Below are positions 1-10,057 of a DNA stretch of 64,000 nt, piece after piece. This stretch comes from Paludibacter sp. (lineage in GTDB: Bacteria > Bacteroidota > Bacteroidia > Bacteroidales > Paludibacteraceae). The DNA lies in the NCBI GenBank assembly GCA_028710415.1, contig JAQTUE010000008.1, positions 1 to 64,000 on the forward strand, in the 5' to 3' direction. A model generated the notes under the pieces. The model was given only the letters and a program-made list of their open reading frames with translations. It had not been told where the DNA came from and made no database searches. A program made the translations under genes and the position numbers. Positions within the stretch are counted from its first letter, which is position 1, and every line of letters begins with the position of its first letter.

Positions 1-46
1 TGTATGCCGTTTTGGGGCTTTCTTCAAAACCAAAAGAAAACAAAGT

Positions 47-649
47 ATGATCGATTCGTTTGCAACTAAAGCCACAAATTGGGATAGTCCTGATAAGATA
101 AGCATGACTGACAAATTTGTGGCTGAATTGTTGTGCCAAGTAACTCCCCAATCCACCTGGAAAGCACTTGAGATAGGTGCCGGAACAGGTTTGGTGGGAT
201 TACAGATTGAACCGTTGGTTGGGCATCTGGTATTGGAAGATACTTCCGAATCCATGCTGGAAGTATTAAAACAAAAACTGAATGGCAACAGCAAGGTAGA
301 AATACTGCACGGGGAAGTATTCGATTATAAAACCAGGGATATTGACCTGATCTTTTCCTGCATGGCCTTTCATCATATTCCGGATACGACCAGGACTTTG
401 CACCATCTGGCCACCATTACCAAATCAGGTGCACTGGTGGTCATAGGGGATCTAGAAAGTGAAGATGGGTCTTTCCATAGTTTTGAACCCATCCCCCATC
501 AAGGTTTTGATACTGCTAACCTTTCCCGCCTGTTTGAAGAGGCAGGTTTTAATGTCAGGCTTGTGAAAACTTATAATATCATGTCTAAAACCGTAGACTC
601 AGTAACAACCGGTTACCCTCAATTTATATTGGTTGCCAACAAGGTATAA
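47..649 (+). CDS. Class I SAM-dependent methyltransferase
   Basis: A 200-residue protein with a Rossmann-type SAM-binding fold. The glycine-rich motif I (LEIGAGTGLVG) is at about residues 41-51, an acidic residue that would contact SAM ribose (VLED) lies about 20 residues later, and a motif-IV-like stretch (DLIFSCMAFHHI) follows. These features are typical of small methyltransferases of the UbiE/Methyltransf_11 group. The substrate cannot be told from the sequence. It begins 46 bases into the window, so its upstream neighbour is not visible. It converges with the minus-strand DHOD-like gene, 63 bases away. Confidence 0.85.
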   Translation: MIDSFATKATNWDSPDKISMTDKFVAELLCQVTPQSTWKALEIGAGTGLVGLQIEPLVGHLVLEDTSESMLEVLKQKLNGNSKVEILHGEVFDYKTRDIDLIFSCMAFHHIPDTTRTLHHLATITKSGALVVIGDLESEDGSFHSFEPIPHQGFDTANLSRLFEEAGFNVRLVKTYNIMSKTVDSVTTGYPQFILVANKV

Positions 650-712
650 CCTTATAATTGAAGCAGGTTTTGGGTAAATTCAGGCCTGTCTTCTTTTTAA
701 GGTATTTCCAAT

Positions 713-1720
713 TTAGTTATTCCCGAAAATATCTTCTGCATTCATAATCAGATCGACATACTGGGCCCTCTTGTAGACAAATGGATTCTTTGTTAGCATG
801 TTTTTTGACAGCTTACCCCTGAAATCATCCAGCGTTTGGTAACCCTTTTCGTCCATCCAGTTTATAAGTTCCGACTTCATCTTTCCTATTTGGGAAATGC
901 CGTTTTTATACAACGTGCTTACTACCTGAACGCTTGAAGCGCCCGAGAGTATGAGTTTTATGGCGTCAGCTCCGGTAAAGATGCCATTGCTGCTGCAAAT
1001 TTCAGCCTTGATATTCTGGTACAATAAACCTGCAAATCTCAACGATTTCTTATAATCCCCCTGCTTGCTGAAATTGTATTTCTTAATGTGTTTTTCAAAT
1101 TCAATATCAATATCCGGTTGGAAAAATGAATTGAACAACACAAAAGTATCCACTCCTACCCCATCCAGTTTCTTAATCAGATTCAGCGTATTGGTGTAGT
1201 CCGGGCTTAACTTCACACTTACCGGAATGGAAACATTTTGCTTGATTTCTTTCACAATCCTGATCTGATCGTTTTCAATATCTGAAGATTCACGGTCCAT
1301 ATCCCACAGGTTGGGGTAGAAATTCAGTTCTATACCGTCCACACCAGTCTGGGCTATCAATTTGGCGTATTCCACCCAGGTGTCGGGAAGCACTGCATTC
1401 AAGCTGGCTATGAGTGGAATGGACACACTCTCTTTCGCTTTCCGTAAATTCAATAGATGTTCCTCAGCACCGGTATAATCCATATGGGGATGAATTGTCA
1501 ACATTTCGGCATGCATATCATTAAATTCAGACAGTTTCTCATCAAATTGCAAGCGTTCAAGCTGAATCTGTTCTTCAAATAATGATTTATACACAATGGC
1601 ACCGGCTCCCTGTTCTTCAATTTTCTTTAGGTTATCTTGTTTAGTTACCAGGTTTGAAGATCCTACCACGATGGGATTATCGATTTCGATTCCCATAAAT
1701 TTAGTTTTTAAGTTTTTCAT
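713..1720 (-). CDS. Dihydroorotate dehydrogenase-like flavoprotein
   Basis: A 335-residue TIM-barrel protein of the class 1 dihydroorotate dehydrogenase-like family. The start (GIEIDNPIVVGSSNL), the central VSVKLSPDY stretch and the late SSNGIFTGADAIKLILSGA phosphate/FMN-binding region fit an FMN barrel. In Bacteroidota this form is usually annotated as DHOD-like and is separate from the true PyrD, so a role in pyrimidine synthesis should not be assumed. A small ferredoxin gene lies 157 bases upstream on the same strand. That suggests an oxidoreductase that exchanges electrons with ferredoxin, as in PreA-type dihydropyrimidine dehydrogenases; this pairing is inference. Confidence 0.8.
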   Translation of the reverse strand: MKNLKTKFMGIEIDNPIVVGSSNLVTKQDNLKKIEEQGAGAIVYKSLFEEQIQLERLQFDEKLSEFNDMHAEMLTIHPHMDYTGAEEHLLNLRKAKESVSIPLIASLNAVLPDTWVEYAKLIAQTGVDGIELNFYPNLWDMDRESSDIENDQIRIVKEIKQNVSIPVSVKLSPDYTNTLNLIKKLDGVGVDTFVLFNSFFQPDIDIEFEKHIKKYNFSKQGDYKKSLRFAGLLYQNIKAEICSSNGIFTGADAIKLILSGASSVQVVSTLYKNGISQIGKMKSELINWMDEKGYQTLDDFRGKLSKNMLTKNPFVYKRAQYVDLIMNAEDIFGNN

Positions 1721-1877
1721 ATCAAAATAGTTTACTGACTGTTAATATTATTCAAAACCTAACTTGTCATACAAATGATAGTACCGGTACATCCTCTCTC
1801 ATTTTACAAACAGCATGAGTTACCTATCCTTTGCTTTTAACGGCCTATACTTTCCCTGATAAGTTGATGCTATCCGG

Positions 1878-2066
1878 TCAAGAATACTTGATTACTTCGA
1901 CAGGGCAACTTTCGGCAGCTTCAATGATATCTTTTTCGTATTTTGAGAAATCAACCCCATCAATTACATATGCTTCCCCATCCATTTTAAATACGTCAGG
2001 ACATATTGCCTCGCTTAAGCCGCAACCTGTGCAACCTTCTTCTATCCAAACTTTTGTAATTGCCAT
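1878..2066 (-). CDS. Small 4Fe-4S ferredoxin
   Basis: A 62-residue ferredoxin when started at the ATG at 2066 (MAITKVWIEEGCTGCG). A longer reading frame reaches 2156, but its extra 30 residues look like leader sequence, so the internal start is preferred. The cluster ligands are CTGCGLSEAICP and a distant C in ESCPVE. This is the Cx2Cx5C...C arrangement of single-cluster ferredoxins of the Fer4_13/Fer4_15 type. It lies between the DHOD-like gene (downstream) and the methyltransferase/PKS pair (upstream), all on the minus strand. The 150-base gaps on both sides mean co-transcription is uncertain. Confidence 0.8.
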   Translation of the reverse strand: MAITKVWIEEGCTGCGLSEAICPDVFKMDGEAYVIDGVDFSKYEKDIIEAAESCPVEVIKYS

Positions 2067-2222
2067 GATCTTATTTTTTAGTTGATTATTACTTGAAATT
2101 GATTCAATATATTTCAATTCTTTATTTATTTCATTTCTAATGAGTGAAAACTTCAAACTGACATTTAAAAAGACTGTACATATTTATAATACATTATTAT
2201 TGTTTTAATTTTTCAGGATAAT

Positions 2223-2714
2223 TTAAATTCCCAATGCTTTATTTTCTTCTTTAATCCTAACAAACAGCATGATAGAATTTAGCACGGTAAATAGAATTGC
2301 AGTCAGGTACAAATGAAATATTAATGGAATAACAGCAATTTCTATAATAACAATCATGTAGTTTGGATGTTTAAAATAAATATATGGTCCACTTTTCTGC
2401 AATGGGATATTGGTTATATGATAGATTTTAGTATTCCAGTATTTCCCCAGGGATAATATCACCCATGCTTTTAGTGTAAGGACCAGGAAATAGAAAATCA
2501 ACAAATGTAAATTGTATGATCCATTCTGTTTTGAGTAATATTCCACTATCAGCGAAAGGATAAATAAAATATGCAACGATACTATAAACGGATAATGCTT
2601 CTGTCCAAATTCTATGGCACCGTTTTGCAATAACCATTTCTCATTACTTTTAGAGAGTAACAATTCCCCTAGTCGTAACAGAACAACAAATGATATAAAT
2701 AAGATGAAAGCCAT
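2223..2714 (-). CDS. Isoprenylcysteine carboxyl methyltransferase (ICMT)-like membrane protein
   Basis: A 163-residue integral membrane protein with about four hydrophobic segments. Its C-terminal part carries the ICMT/PEMT-like motif (SGPYIYFKHPNYMIVIIEI), where the RHPNY-like core and a later acidic stretch (RIKEENKAL) bind SAM. It starts 1 base after the stop codon of the type III polyketide synthase gene, so the two are almost certainly translated from one message. In Bacillus the equivalent pair (BpsA/BpsB) makes alkylpyrones and alkylresorcinols and then methylates them. By analogy this protein would O-methylate the polyketide product in the membrane. The analogy is inference; the family assignment is firm. 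Confidence 0.8.
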   Translation of the reverse strand: MAFILFISFVVLLRLGELLLSKSNEKWLLQNGAIEFGQKHYPFIVSLHILFILSLIVEYYSKQNGSYNLHLLIFYFLVLTLKAWVILSLGKYWNTKIYHITNIPLQKSGPYIYFKHPNYMIVIIEIAVIPLIFHLYLTAILFTVLNSIMLFVRIKEENKALGI

Positions 2715-2715
2715 T

Positions 2716-3780
2716 CTATAGTTTGTTCATTTGAAGTAAAACCATTTCACATGAAAATCCAGGTCCCATGGAGACCATTAATCCATATCCGTTTTCAAAT
2801 CCCTGGGTAAAAAACCTTTCCAATACATACAAAACCGTTGAACTCGACATATTTCCGTTATCATTCATTACTTCCCTTGTATTTTTAAGAAAGTCACCTG
2901 TCACGTCCAAAGCTTCCTCATAAGCTGTCAATATCTTTTTACCTCCGGGATGAAATATAAAATTCTTTATATCCGAAAGTTTCAATTGTTGTGATTCTAA
3001 AAAGGAAGTAATGTCGTTATTTACATTATTTGCAATAATGGTAGGTATGTCCGAGGAAAACAAGACTTTAAATCCTTTATCCAGGAATTCCCAACCCATT
3101 ACATCCAACGAATCATAATACAATTTACTTTGGGTTGCCATAAAAGTAAATTCATTTCTTGTATTGTTAGCAAAATTGTCTCCGGTAATAATGCAGGCTG
3201 CCACGCCATCCGCAAACAAACTGGACCCGATAAAATTACTTTTGCTAAAGTCGTTCCGTAAAAAAGTCAAAGAACACAATTCCACGGTTACAAGTAAAAC
3301 CACGGCATTCTGATTTGCTTTAGCCAGGATACTGGCCTTGGAAAAACCTGACACCCCTCCACCACAACCTAAACCGAAAATAGACATCCGGTTAATGTTC
3401 TGGCTGAGTCTCATCTTGTTTACAATAAGTGCATCCAGGCTTGGAGTCGAAAGCCCGGTGGTGGATACAAAAATAATATCCGTAATCGCTTCTTTCCTTA
3501 TCCCGGCTGAAACCATGCATTCATCAATTGCCATCACCGCATATTCAAGTGATACCCTGATATATTCGGCATTCTGATCCTCAAAAGTATGCAGGGAAGT
3601 GTAATAATCAAGTGGTTTGCAAAAATTCCTTGTACGTATTTCGGTATTATCAAACGCACTCATCATTCTTTCCACCTGCGGAAAGGAGGTTATGAATAAA
3701 TCCTTTGCCCTGCTTTTAACTTCCTGTTGATCCACTTTAAAGGGAAAATCAATTTTCGATATTGCTGCTAATGATGGCAT
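2716..3780 (-). CDS. Type III polyketide synthase (chalcone/stilbene synthase-like)
   Basis: A 354-residue thiolase-fold ketosynthase. All three catalytic residues of the chalcone synthase family are present at the expected spacing: Cys139 in GLGCGGG, His277 in FHPGG and Asn310 in NDNGNMSSS. The C-terminal GPGFS loop is present as SMGPGFSCE. Such enzymes extend a fatty acyl-CoA or acyl-ACP starter with malonyl-CoA to give alkylresorcinols or alkylpyrones. The following ICMT-like gene supports a lipid product that is then methylated. Starter and ring type cannot be read from the sequence. The upstream gap to fumarase holds 292 bases with no gene. Confidence 0.9.
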   Translation of the reverse strand: MPSLAAISKIDFPFKVDQQEVKSRAKDLFITSFPQVERMMSAFDNTEIRTRNFCKPLDYYTSLHTFEDQNAEYIRVSLEYAVMAIDECMVSAGIRKEAITDIIFVSTTGLSTPSLDALIVNKMRLSQNINRMSIFGLGCGGGVSGFSKASILAKANQNAVVLLVTVELCSLTFLRNDFSKSNFIGSSLFADGVAACIITGDNFANNTRNEFTFMATQSKLYYDSLDVMGWEFLDKGFKVLFSSDIPTIIANNVNNDITSFLESQQLKLSDIKNFIFHPGGKKILTAYEEALDVTGDFLKNTREVMNDNGNMSSSTVLYVLERFFTQGFENGYGLMVSMGPGFSCEMVLLQMNKL

Positions 3781-4072
3781 ATTTTTTTAATATTTAGTAA
3801 TGTGATGAAATGATTATGTAAATTCCCGGAAGAATTGTAATATGAATGAATACCTTGATTAGATTTTTTAATTGTTTGTAATACTAATTATTCGTTAAGA
3901 TGAACCATGCTGAAAGCTAAGTATCAAAAATAATAGTCTTGTTATATTTTACATTACTCTAAATTCCTATGTTATTAGCAAAACGAAGAGATATTATAAA
4001 TTGTTTAATAGGGGTTCCATATTCTGTCCGAGCTTTGCAGTAATCAGCTGATCTTCAATATTAAAATCATTT

Positions 4073-5470
4073 TTATTTCATGAGTCCGGTCATATTTGCA
4101 GGTATCACCCATTTATCAAATTGCTCTTCAGTTACAAATCCCAATGCCAGTGCCGCTTCTTTCAGCGTGGAGTTATCATCATACGCTTTTTTAGCAATCA
4201 GGGCGGCCTTGTCATACCCGATATGAGTATTTAAAGCAGTGACCAGCATCAGTGAATTATTCAGGTTCATTTCTATTCGTTCCACGTTTGGTTCAATCCC
4301 CACCACACAATGATCGTGAAACGACCGGCATGCATCAGCAAGCAGGGTGACCGATTCAAGCAAAGTACTAATCATCACAGGCTTGAAGACATTCAATTCA
4401 AAATGACCGTTCGAACCTGCAATAGAAATAGTGGTGTCATTCCCCATAACCCTGGCACAAACCATCGTCAGGGCTTCTACCTGGGTTGGATTTGTCTTGC
4501 CCGGCATAATGGAAGAGCCCGGTTCATTCGACGGTATAATGATTTCCCCGATCCCCGACCTGGGACCCGAGACCGACATCCTGATGTCATTTGCTATTTT
4601 CATCAGACTAACCGCCAGTTGTTTGATGGCCCCGTGTGTTTCTACAATGGCATCATTTGACGCCAGCGATTCATACTTATTTTCAGCTGTTTTAAAGGGC
4701 AGTTTGGTCAGCCTGGTAATAATTGCCGCCACTTCCACATCATAACCTTTCGGGGCATTTAAACCTGTACCAACGGCCGTCCCACCTAACGCCAGCTCCG
4801 AGAGATGCGCCAGGGTGTTTTTTAATGCCATGATGCCATGTTGTAGTTGTGAAGCGTATCCTGAGAATTCCTGCCCGAGGGTGATGGGGGTGGCATCCAT
4901 CAGGTGGGTCCGCCCGATCTTAACCACATAGGCCATGGCTTTCGACTTTTCCCACAGGGAGCTTTCCAGCGTTTCAAGGGAAGGGATCAGGTATTCAACA
5001 ATTCTCATGTAGGCTGCCATATTCATAGCCGTCGGGAATGTATCGTTGGAGGACTGCGACATGTTCACATCATCATTGGGATGAATAAACCGATGGCCGT
5101 TCCCCATCTTATTCCCCAGCATTACGTGCGCACGATTGGAGATGACCTCATTGCAGTTCATATTGGTATGCGTTCCCGATCCGGTTTGCCAGATTACCAG
5201 CGGGAACTGGTCATCAAGCTTGCCATCAATAATCTCATCGCATACTTCGCTGATCAGTTTCAACTTATTTTCGGGTAATAATCCGAATTTCTCATTGGTA
5301 ATGGCTGCCGCCTTTTTCAGGTACCCGAATGCGTGGATAATCTCTACGGGCATAGAAGCAGCTGGTCCTATTTTGAAATTCAAAAGCGAACGCTGTGTTT
5401 GAGCCCCCCAGTATTTATCTTCCGGAACCTGGACCTCACCCATGCTGTCTTTTTCAATCCTGTAATTCAT
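4073..5470 (-). CDS. fumC: Fumarate hydratase, class II
   Basis: A 465-residue class II fumarase, the usual length for the family, catalysing reversible hydration of fumarate to L-malate in the cytoplasm. The superfamily signature [13 protein letters not shown] contains the catalytic serine loop. [30 protein letters not shown] and [16 protein letters not shown] form the other active-site segments. The iron-sulfur ligands of class I enzymes are absent. It reads away from the nuo operon, with 841 non-coding bases between them. It would supply malate to the TCA cycle or work in the fumarate branch of anaerobic metabolism. Confidence 0.95.
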   Translation of the reverse strand: MNYRIEKDSMGEVQVPEDKYWGAQTQRSLLNFKIGPAASMPVEIIHAFGYLKKAAAITNEKFGLLPENKLKLISEVCDEIIDGKLDDQFPLVIWQTGSGTHTNMNCNEVISNRAHVMLGNKMGNGHRFIHPNDDVNMSQSSNDTFPTAMNMAAYMRIVEYLIPSLETLESSLWEKSKAMAYVVKIGRTHLMDATPITLGQEFSGYASQLQHGIMALKNTLAHLSELALGGTAVGTGLNAPKGYDVEVAAIITRLTKLPFKTAENKYESLASNDAIVETHGAIKQLAVSLMKIANDIRMSVSGPRSGIGEIIIPSNEPGSSIMPGKTNPTQVEALTMVCARVMGNDTTISIAGSNGHFELNVFKPVMISTLLESVTLLADACRSFHDHCVVGIEPNVERIEMNLNNSLMLVTALNTHIGYDKAALIAKKAYDDNSTLKEAALALGFVTEEQFDKWVIPANMTGLMK

Positions 5471-5771
5471 TTCATTACTACTTTATAGGTTACCTGGCCA
5501 TTTTTATTTGGCAGATTCTTAATTCTGTATTAACTAAGACGATTAATTACATTTTTACAACAAATTCACCCCCTCTTATTGTTCATTAAAATTGAATTTT
5601 CCGGATTAAAATATGATTTTCGGTAATTGAATTAAATTCCTGTCTATTCATTTTAAATCGTAAAATTGCATAATTATACACATTCCTATTTTAATCTAAT
5701 GTCAAAGGATTCATCACCATAGTCTCATCATATTTATGTAATAATTAAGTTCATATTTATTTAAACCAAGC

Positions 5772-5823
5772 ATATCCCTTAGATATCCCATATCATTAAT
5801 GATATGGGATATCTAAGGGATAT
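5772..5823. repeat. Perfect 52-bp palindrome
   Basis: Bases 5772-5797 and 5798-5823 are exact reverse complements with no spacer, centred on ATTAAT. Each arm contains the core TTAGATATCCC. A perfect palindrome of this length could extrude as a cruciform or bind a dimeric protein. It overlaps the first units of the 11-bp tandem array that continues to 5860. Confidence 0.9.
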
Positions 5824-5860
5824 CTAAGAGACATCTATGGGATATCTAAGAGATATCTAA
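5806..5860. repeat. Five 11-bp tandem repeats, unit GGGATATCTAA
   Basis: Units begin at 5806, 5817, 5828, 5839 and 5850. They read GGGATATCTAA, the same again, GAGACATCTAT, GGGATATCTAA and GAGATATCTAA. The period is close to one helical turn, so a protein bound to each unit would sit on the same DNA face. A related 11-bp array is at about 38662-38706. Confidence 0.8.
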
Positions 5861-6311
5861 AACATCGTAGAGATAGAATGGCAATTACAATAAACCCTTT
5901 AAATACTGGTAAGGGGATTGCCGGTTGATTCTCACAAGTGGGACAACCATAGAATTAGAAAGAGGGGACTTGATTTGATGCTAAAAAAGAATACAAATCC
6001 AGTTTTTATTTTGAATAAATATAAAAACAAATATGAATATACAAATCTATAAACGAAAAATCAGAATCGATTATTATTCCGATTTGAAAGTAAATAACAA
6101 ATGAGAAACTAAAATATTGAAGTCAGAAAACTTATGAAATGAAAATAGTTGAATTACAAAAAGATTGCTTGCAACCGCTACAAGTCAAACGGGCAATTGA
6201 ACTTGCTAAAATTTTAAACATCAACATAAATTGGATTTAACTAAACAATACCACATTTTTTTTGTTTCAATGAATAAATAGAATTAACAAATTTAATCCA
6301 ACAGAACAATC

Positions 6312-6722
6312 ATGTTGCTGGAACAAAATAATATACTTTGGCCCTTTATTATTTTCGCAGTCATTGTTTTTTCTCTTATCGGAATTATGATTGGCCTATC
6401 CTATGCATTGGGTGAACGTCACAAGGAAAAAATGACCGATGAACCCTATGAATCGGGGATTCCACCTACCGGAGATGCCCGCCTGCGATTTTCATCCAGC
6501 TTTTACCTGATTGCCATGTTCTTTGTGATCTTCGACCTGGATGCCGCCTTTATCATGCTGTGGGCAGTATCATTCCGCGAACTGGGACTTCCCGGGTATA
6601 TCGGGATTGTGATTTTCATAGCCATATTGATGGTGCTACTGGTGTACGAATTAAGCATTGGCGCACTTGATTTTGGGCCAAACGGGAAAAAGATTTTAAA
6701 ATATAAAAACAGGTTGAAATGA
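6312..6722 (+). CDS. nuoA: NADH-quinone oxidoreductase subunit A
   Basis: A 136-residue membrane subunit of complex I and the first gene of the operon. It has three predicted transmembrane segments (residues about 12-34, 60-85 and 95-118). The conserved loop [22 protein letters not shown] carries the E-x-G-x-x-P motif of the NuoA/ND3 family. This loop lines the quinone-binding region and contacts NuoB and NuoD. Its stop overlaps the nuoB start, so the two are translationally coupled. Confidence 0.95.
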   Translation: MLLEQNNILWPFIIFAVIVFSLIGIMIGLSYALGERHKEKMTDEPYESGIPPTGDARLRFSSSFYLIAMFFVIFDLDAAFIMLWAVSFRELGLPGYIGIVIFIAILMVLLVYELSIGALDFGPNGKKILKYKNRLK

Positions 6723-7354
6723 AATACTCACTGATCAAACCAGGTGCCGCAAACTTCGACATAGAAAAGGAGCTGACGGACGAAAACCTGTACAAGACCG
6801 TCCTGTTCGGCAAGCTGGACGAAATGGTAGCCTGGGGCAGGAAAAATTCCATCTGGCCATTTGGATTCGGGCTTTCATGCTGCTTTGTAGAGATGGCAAC
6901 CTCCTTGACCAGCCGCTATGACCTGGCGCGTTTTGGCGGTGAAGTGATACGGAGCACCCCCCGGGAAGCCGATGTCATGATCATCGCCGGCACTGTGTTC
7001 ATCAAAATGGCTCCCATTATTTTAAGGTTGTACGAACAAATGATGGCGCCCAAATGGGTAATTTCCATGGGATCGTGTGCCAATTCAGGAGGGATGTACG
7101 ACATTTACAGCGTAGTGCAGGGTGTAGACAAAATATTACCGGTTGACGTGTACGTATCAGGTTGCCCACCACGCCCGGATGCGTTTATGGAAGGTCTGTT
7201 ACTGCTTCGTGAATCGATAGGCAAAGAAGAACGCCCGTTGAGTTGGGCTATCGGACCCCAGGGAGTGCATCAAATGGAAAAACCAAGCATGCGCGACTTG
7301 AAAAAAGAAGAAAGAAACAGGATGGGGAATATTCGTCCAATGAATGAAATTTGA
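6719..7354 (+). CDS. nuoB: NADH-quinone oxidoreductase subunit B
   Basis: A 211-residue peripheral-arm subunit that carries cluster N2, the last iron-sulfur centre before quinone. The ligands are visible: the adjacent cysteine pair in GLSCCFVEM, one in GSCANSGG and one in SGCPPRPDA. It overlaps nuoA by 4 bases (ATGA). The C-terminal tail after residue 180 is charged and variable. A 578-base gap with REP-like hairpins follows before nuoCD, which is unusual inside a nuo operon. Confidence 0.96.
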   Translation: MKYSLIKPGAANFDIEKELTDENLYKTVLFGKLDEMVAWGRKNSIWPFGFGLSCCFVEMATSLTSRYDLARFGGEVIRSTPREADVMIIAGTVFIKMAPIILRLYEQMMAPKWVISMGSCANSGGMYDIYSVVQGVDKILPVDVYVSGCPPRPDAFMEGLLLLRESIGKEERPLSWAIGPQGVHQMEKPSMRDLKKEERNRMGNIRPMNEI

Positions 7355-7932
7355 TTGATCGTATCTTAAGTTTAGAAATGACGTTTTATTTGGCAGAATA
7401 TTGAATTACAAACATTGCAATGTCTTTAAACCCGAAGGGTTAATATGATTGTAGAAAAATAGAATAACGCATCATATTAACCCCGAAAGGGTGATATAAA
7501 AAGACAAACAAAAAAACATCATGTCAAATATAATAATTGATTCAAGCCATCACCCGGAACAATAAAAACCGTAAATAAGTGTAATAAAGAAATCCTAAAG
7601 AGATCACAAATAATGTCACCCCCTTCGGGGTTCTGAGATAGACTGAGATATAGATAATTACAATAATATCACCCCTTCGGGGTTAAAAATATTCTTTCTT
7701 TAATAAATTAAAAAGGCATGAAAAATAGCATATTACCTTACTTTATGCCATTAACTTGTATAGGTTATGATAATACAGCAATGAGTTGAAGTGATAGCAA
7801 CTTGCTGTGTGAATGAAAAGTTGGGATAAATTGAATAAAAAATGAAAAGTTGATGATCAAATGTGGTATTGAAAGAATAGGGTAATGGGATAATGTATTG
7901 ATATTAAGTTATAAATTGATAACTATCGAATT
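7355..7932. repeat. nuoB-nuoCD gap with four REP-like hairpin motifs
   Basis: This 578-base gap has no convincing gene. Four copies of a short GC-rich palindrome resembling ACCCCTTCGGGGTT are visible at 7429-7441, 7479-7492, 7617-7632 and 7671-7684. The first two are joined into a larger stem by a 13-bp inverted repeat (GGGTTAATATGAT at 7437-7449 and its complement at 7471-7483). Such hairpins could stabilise or partly terminate the nuo message. The remainder is AT-rich. Confidence 0.75.
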
Positions 7933-9708
7933 ATGAATGAGGTATTCAATGAATTGTTTAAAGATGATATCCATGTGCTGTCGGAACTTATAAACCGGTT
8001 CGGCAATCAGGTTATTGTATATAATCAACCTACCGTTGATGAAACGGTAACCATCTGGATTGACAAAAAGAGCCTTATCCCGGTTTTAACTTACCTGAAA
8101 ACGGAAATCATACTTCCCTACAACCTGCTTTACGACCTGACAGCCATTGACGAACGGACTCGTAAAAACCGCAACGATCAACCCCAGAGTGATTTCACTG
8201 TAGTATACCACCTGAGTTCCCTGGAACGGAATGAAGACATACGGATAAAAGTAGCCCTTCAGTTCATTAACCTTTCAATCCCAAGCATAACAGGCGTTTG
8301 GGAATCGGCCAACTGGTACGAACGGGAAGTTTTTGATATGTTTGGAATCAATTTCGAAGGACACCCCCGGTTGACACGAATCCTGATGCCTAAATCGTGG
8401 GATGGCCACCCATTGCGGAAGGACCATTATGCCCGTGCTACCGAACAGGATCCGTTTGTATTGACCGAGCTCATGAGGACAACCGAAGATACCGAGCTGA
8501 CCTTCAAGCCGGAAGATTACGGGCTGGATACTTCGAGTGAAGACAGCGACTATATGTTTCTCAACGTTGGTCCGCAACACCCCGGCACACATGGTCTGTT
8601 ACGGCTTGTGCTGCAACTGCACGGGGAAGATATTGTAAACATTATCCCCGACATTGGGTTCCACCACCGTGGGGCTGAGAAAATGGGCGAACGCCAGACC
8701 TGGCATACCTTTATCCCTTATACCGACCGTATTGACTACCTGAGCGGAGTGATGAACAACCTGGCTTACCTGCTTTCGGTGGAGAAACTGGCAGGAATCA
8801 CTGTGCCGGACAGGGCAAATGTGATTCGCGTCATGATGAGTGAATTGTTCCGAATTGCCAGTCATCTTGTCTGGCTGGGGACTTTTGCACAGGACATGGG
8901 CCAGATGTCACCGGTGTTTTATGCCTTCAACGACAGGGAAAGGATTTTCGATATTGTAGGTGCAATTACCGGAGGCCGCATGCACCCTTCGTGGTTCCGC
9001 ATTGGAGGAGTGGCCCATGATCTGCCCGATGGGTGGGAAAAACTGATGCAGGAATTTGTGAATTATTTCCCGAAACGGCTCAAGGAATTTGACAATGCAG
9101 TGATCAGGAACCGGATATTCAAAGCCAGGACTCTTGGCATCGGGGTGTTTACTACCGCCGAAGCCATCGACTGGGGCATCACAGGTTCCGGGCTCCGGGC
9201 AACAGGCTATAACTTTGATTACCGCAAGACCAGGCCTTATTCCGGATTTGAGAATTTTGATTTCGACATACCCCTTGGTAAAAACGGCGATTGCTACGAC
9301 CGGGCTATCGTCCGCATGGGGGAAATGCGCCAGAGCCTGAGGATCATACAGCAATGTATCAACAACATGCCGGCCGGAGAATACAAATCGGATCATCCGC
9401 TGGCCATACCACCCCGGAAAGACAACACCATGAAGGATATTGAAACGTTGATCCATCACTTTGTGGGGGTTTCGTGGGGTCCGGTGATCCCTGCCGGTGA
9501 AGCCATGGTGCCCATCGAAGCCGCCAAAGGAAGCAATGGATACTATCTGATCAGCGATGGCAGTTCATCGTCCTATCGTTCCAGGATACGCACTCCGTCC
9601 TTCCCGCACATGCAGATGTTGCCTTATATCAGCAAGGGGTATACCATTCCCGATTTACTGGCGATTCTGGGGGCTATGGATTTTGTGCTCGCTGATCTTG
9701 ATAGGTGA
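7933..9708 (+). CDS. nuoCD: NADH-quinone oxidoreductase subunit C/D fusion
   Basis: A 591-residue fusion of NuoC and NuoD. The NuoC part (about residues 1-190) ends with the family signature [19 protein letters not shown]. The NuoD part starts near residue 205 with [17 protein letters not shown], the quinone-pocket segment equivalent to the 49-kDa subunit. It continues with [20 protein letters not shown] and ends, as is typical, in FVLADLDR. The fused form is common in Bacteroidota and Enterobacteria. It joins cluster N2 in NuoB to the membrane arm and helps form the ubiquinone or menaquinone site. Confidence 0.95.
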   Translation: MNEVFNELFKDDIHVLSELINRFGNQVIVYNQPTVDETVTIWIDKKSLIPVLTYLKTEIILPYNLLYDLTAIDERTRKNRNDQPQSDFTVVYHLSSLERNEDIRIKVALQFINLSIPSITGVWESANWYEREVFDMFGINFEGHPRLTRILMPKSWDGHPLRKDHYARATEQDPFVLTELMRTTEDTELTFKPEDYGLDTSSEDSDYMFLNVGPQHPGTHGLLRLVLQLHGEDIVNIIPDIGFHHRGAEKMGERQTWHTFIPYTDRIDYLSGVMNNLAYLLSVEKLAGITVPDRANVIRVMMSELFRIASHLVWLGTFAQDMGQMSPVFYAFNDRERIFDIVGAITGGRMHPSWFRIGGVAHDLPDGWEKLMQEFVNYFPKRLKEFDNAVIRNRIFKARTLGIGVFTTAEAIDWGITGSGLRATGYNFDYRKTRPYSGFENFDFDIPLGKNGDCYDRAIVRMGEMRQSLRIIQQCINNMPAGEYKSDHPLAIPPRKDNTMKDIETLIHHFVGVSWGPVIPAGEAMVPIEAAKGSNGYYLISDGSSSSYRSRIRTPSFPHMQMLPYISKGYTIPDLLAILGAMDFVLADLDR

Positions 9709-10057
9709 AGTTGATTGGTTGATTGGTTAATTGGTTGATTGAGTTGATTGAGTTGATTGAGTTGATTGAGTTGATTGGTTGATTGAGTTGATTAAGTTGA
9801 TTGAGTTGATTGGTTGATTGAGTTGAAAGAGTTGATCGGTTGATTGAGTTGATTAAGTTGATTGAGTTGATTGAGTTGATTGGTTGATTGAGTTGATTGA
9901 GTTGATCGGTTGATTGAGTTGATTAAGTTAATTGGTTGATTATTTGAATTGGGTGCATTGTTTTAGGAGAATAGGAAATGGTAAATAGTAAATGGTAAAT
10001 GGTTTTAGGAGAATAAGAAATAGTAAATTGTAAATGAATAAATTGTAAATAGAACAT
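9709..10057. repeat. Degenerate GTTGATTGA tract plus GTAAATGGTAAATT tract before nuoE
   Basis: No gene here. From 9709 to about 9945 the sequence is a degenerate tandem array of GTTGATTG, GTTGATTGA and GTTAATTG units, starting directly after the nuoCD stop. From about 9961 to 10050 a different family follows, made of TTTAGGAGAATA and GTAAATGGTAAAT units, up to the nuoE start. The same two-family composite recurs before nuoJ at 16064-16239. Confidence 0.9.

Larger units (their letters stand above)
5471..6311. other. Long intergenic region between fumC and nuoA
   Basis: These 841 bases separate divergent fumC and nuoA and should hold both promoters, but no clear TAnnTTTG element was found close to either start. 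The prominent feature is a perfect palindrome followed by 11-bp repeats at 5772-5860 (listed separately). A 33-codon open frame at 6139-6240 starts with ATG and encodes MKIVELQKDC and so on. It resembles nothing I recognise and may be a fragment. The rest is AT-rich and unremarkable. Confidence 0.7.

Noticed and set aside
1831..2085. Plus-strand 84-codon frame
   Set aside because: It lies over the ferredoxin gene, whose cysteine motif is clear on the other strand.
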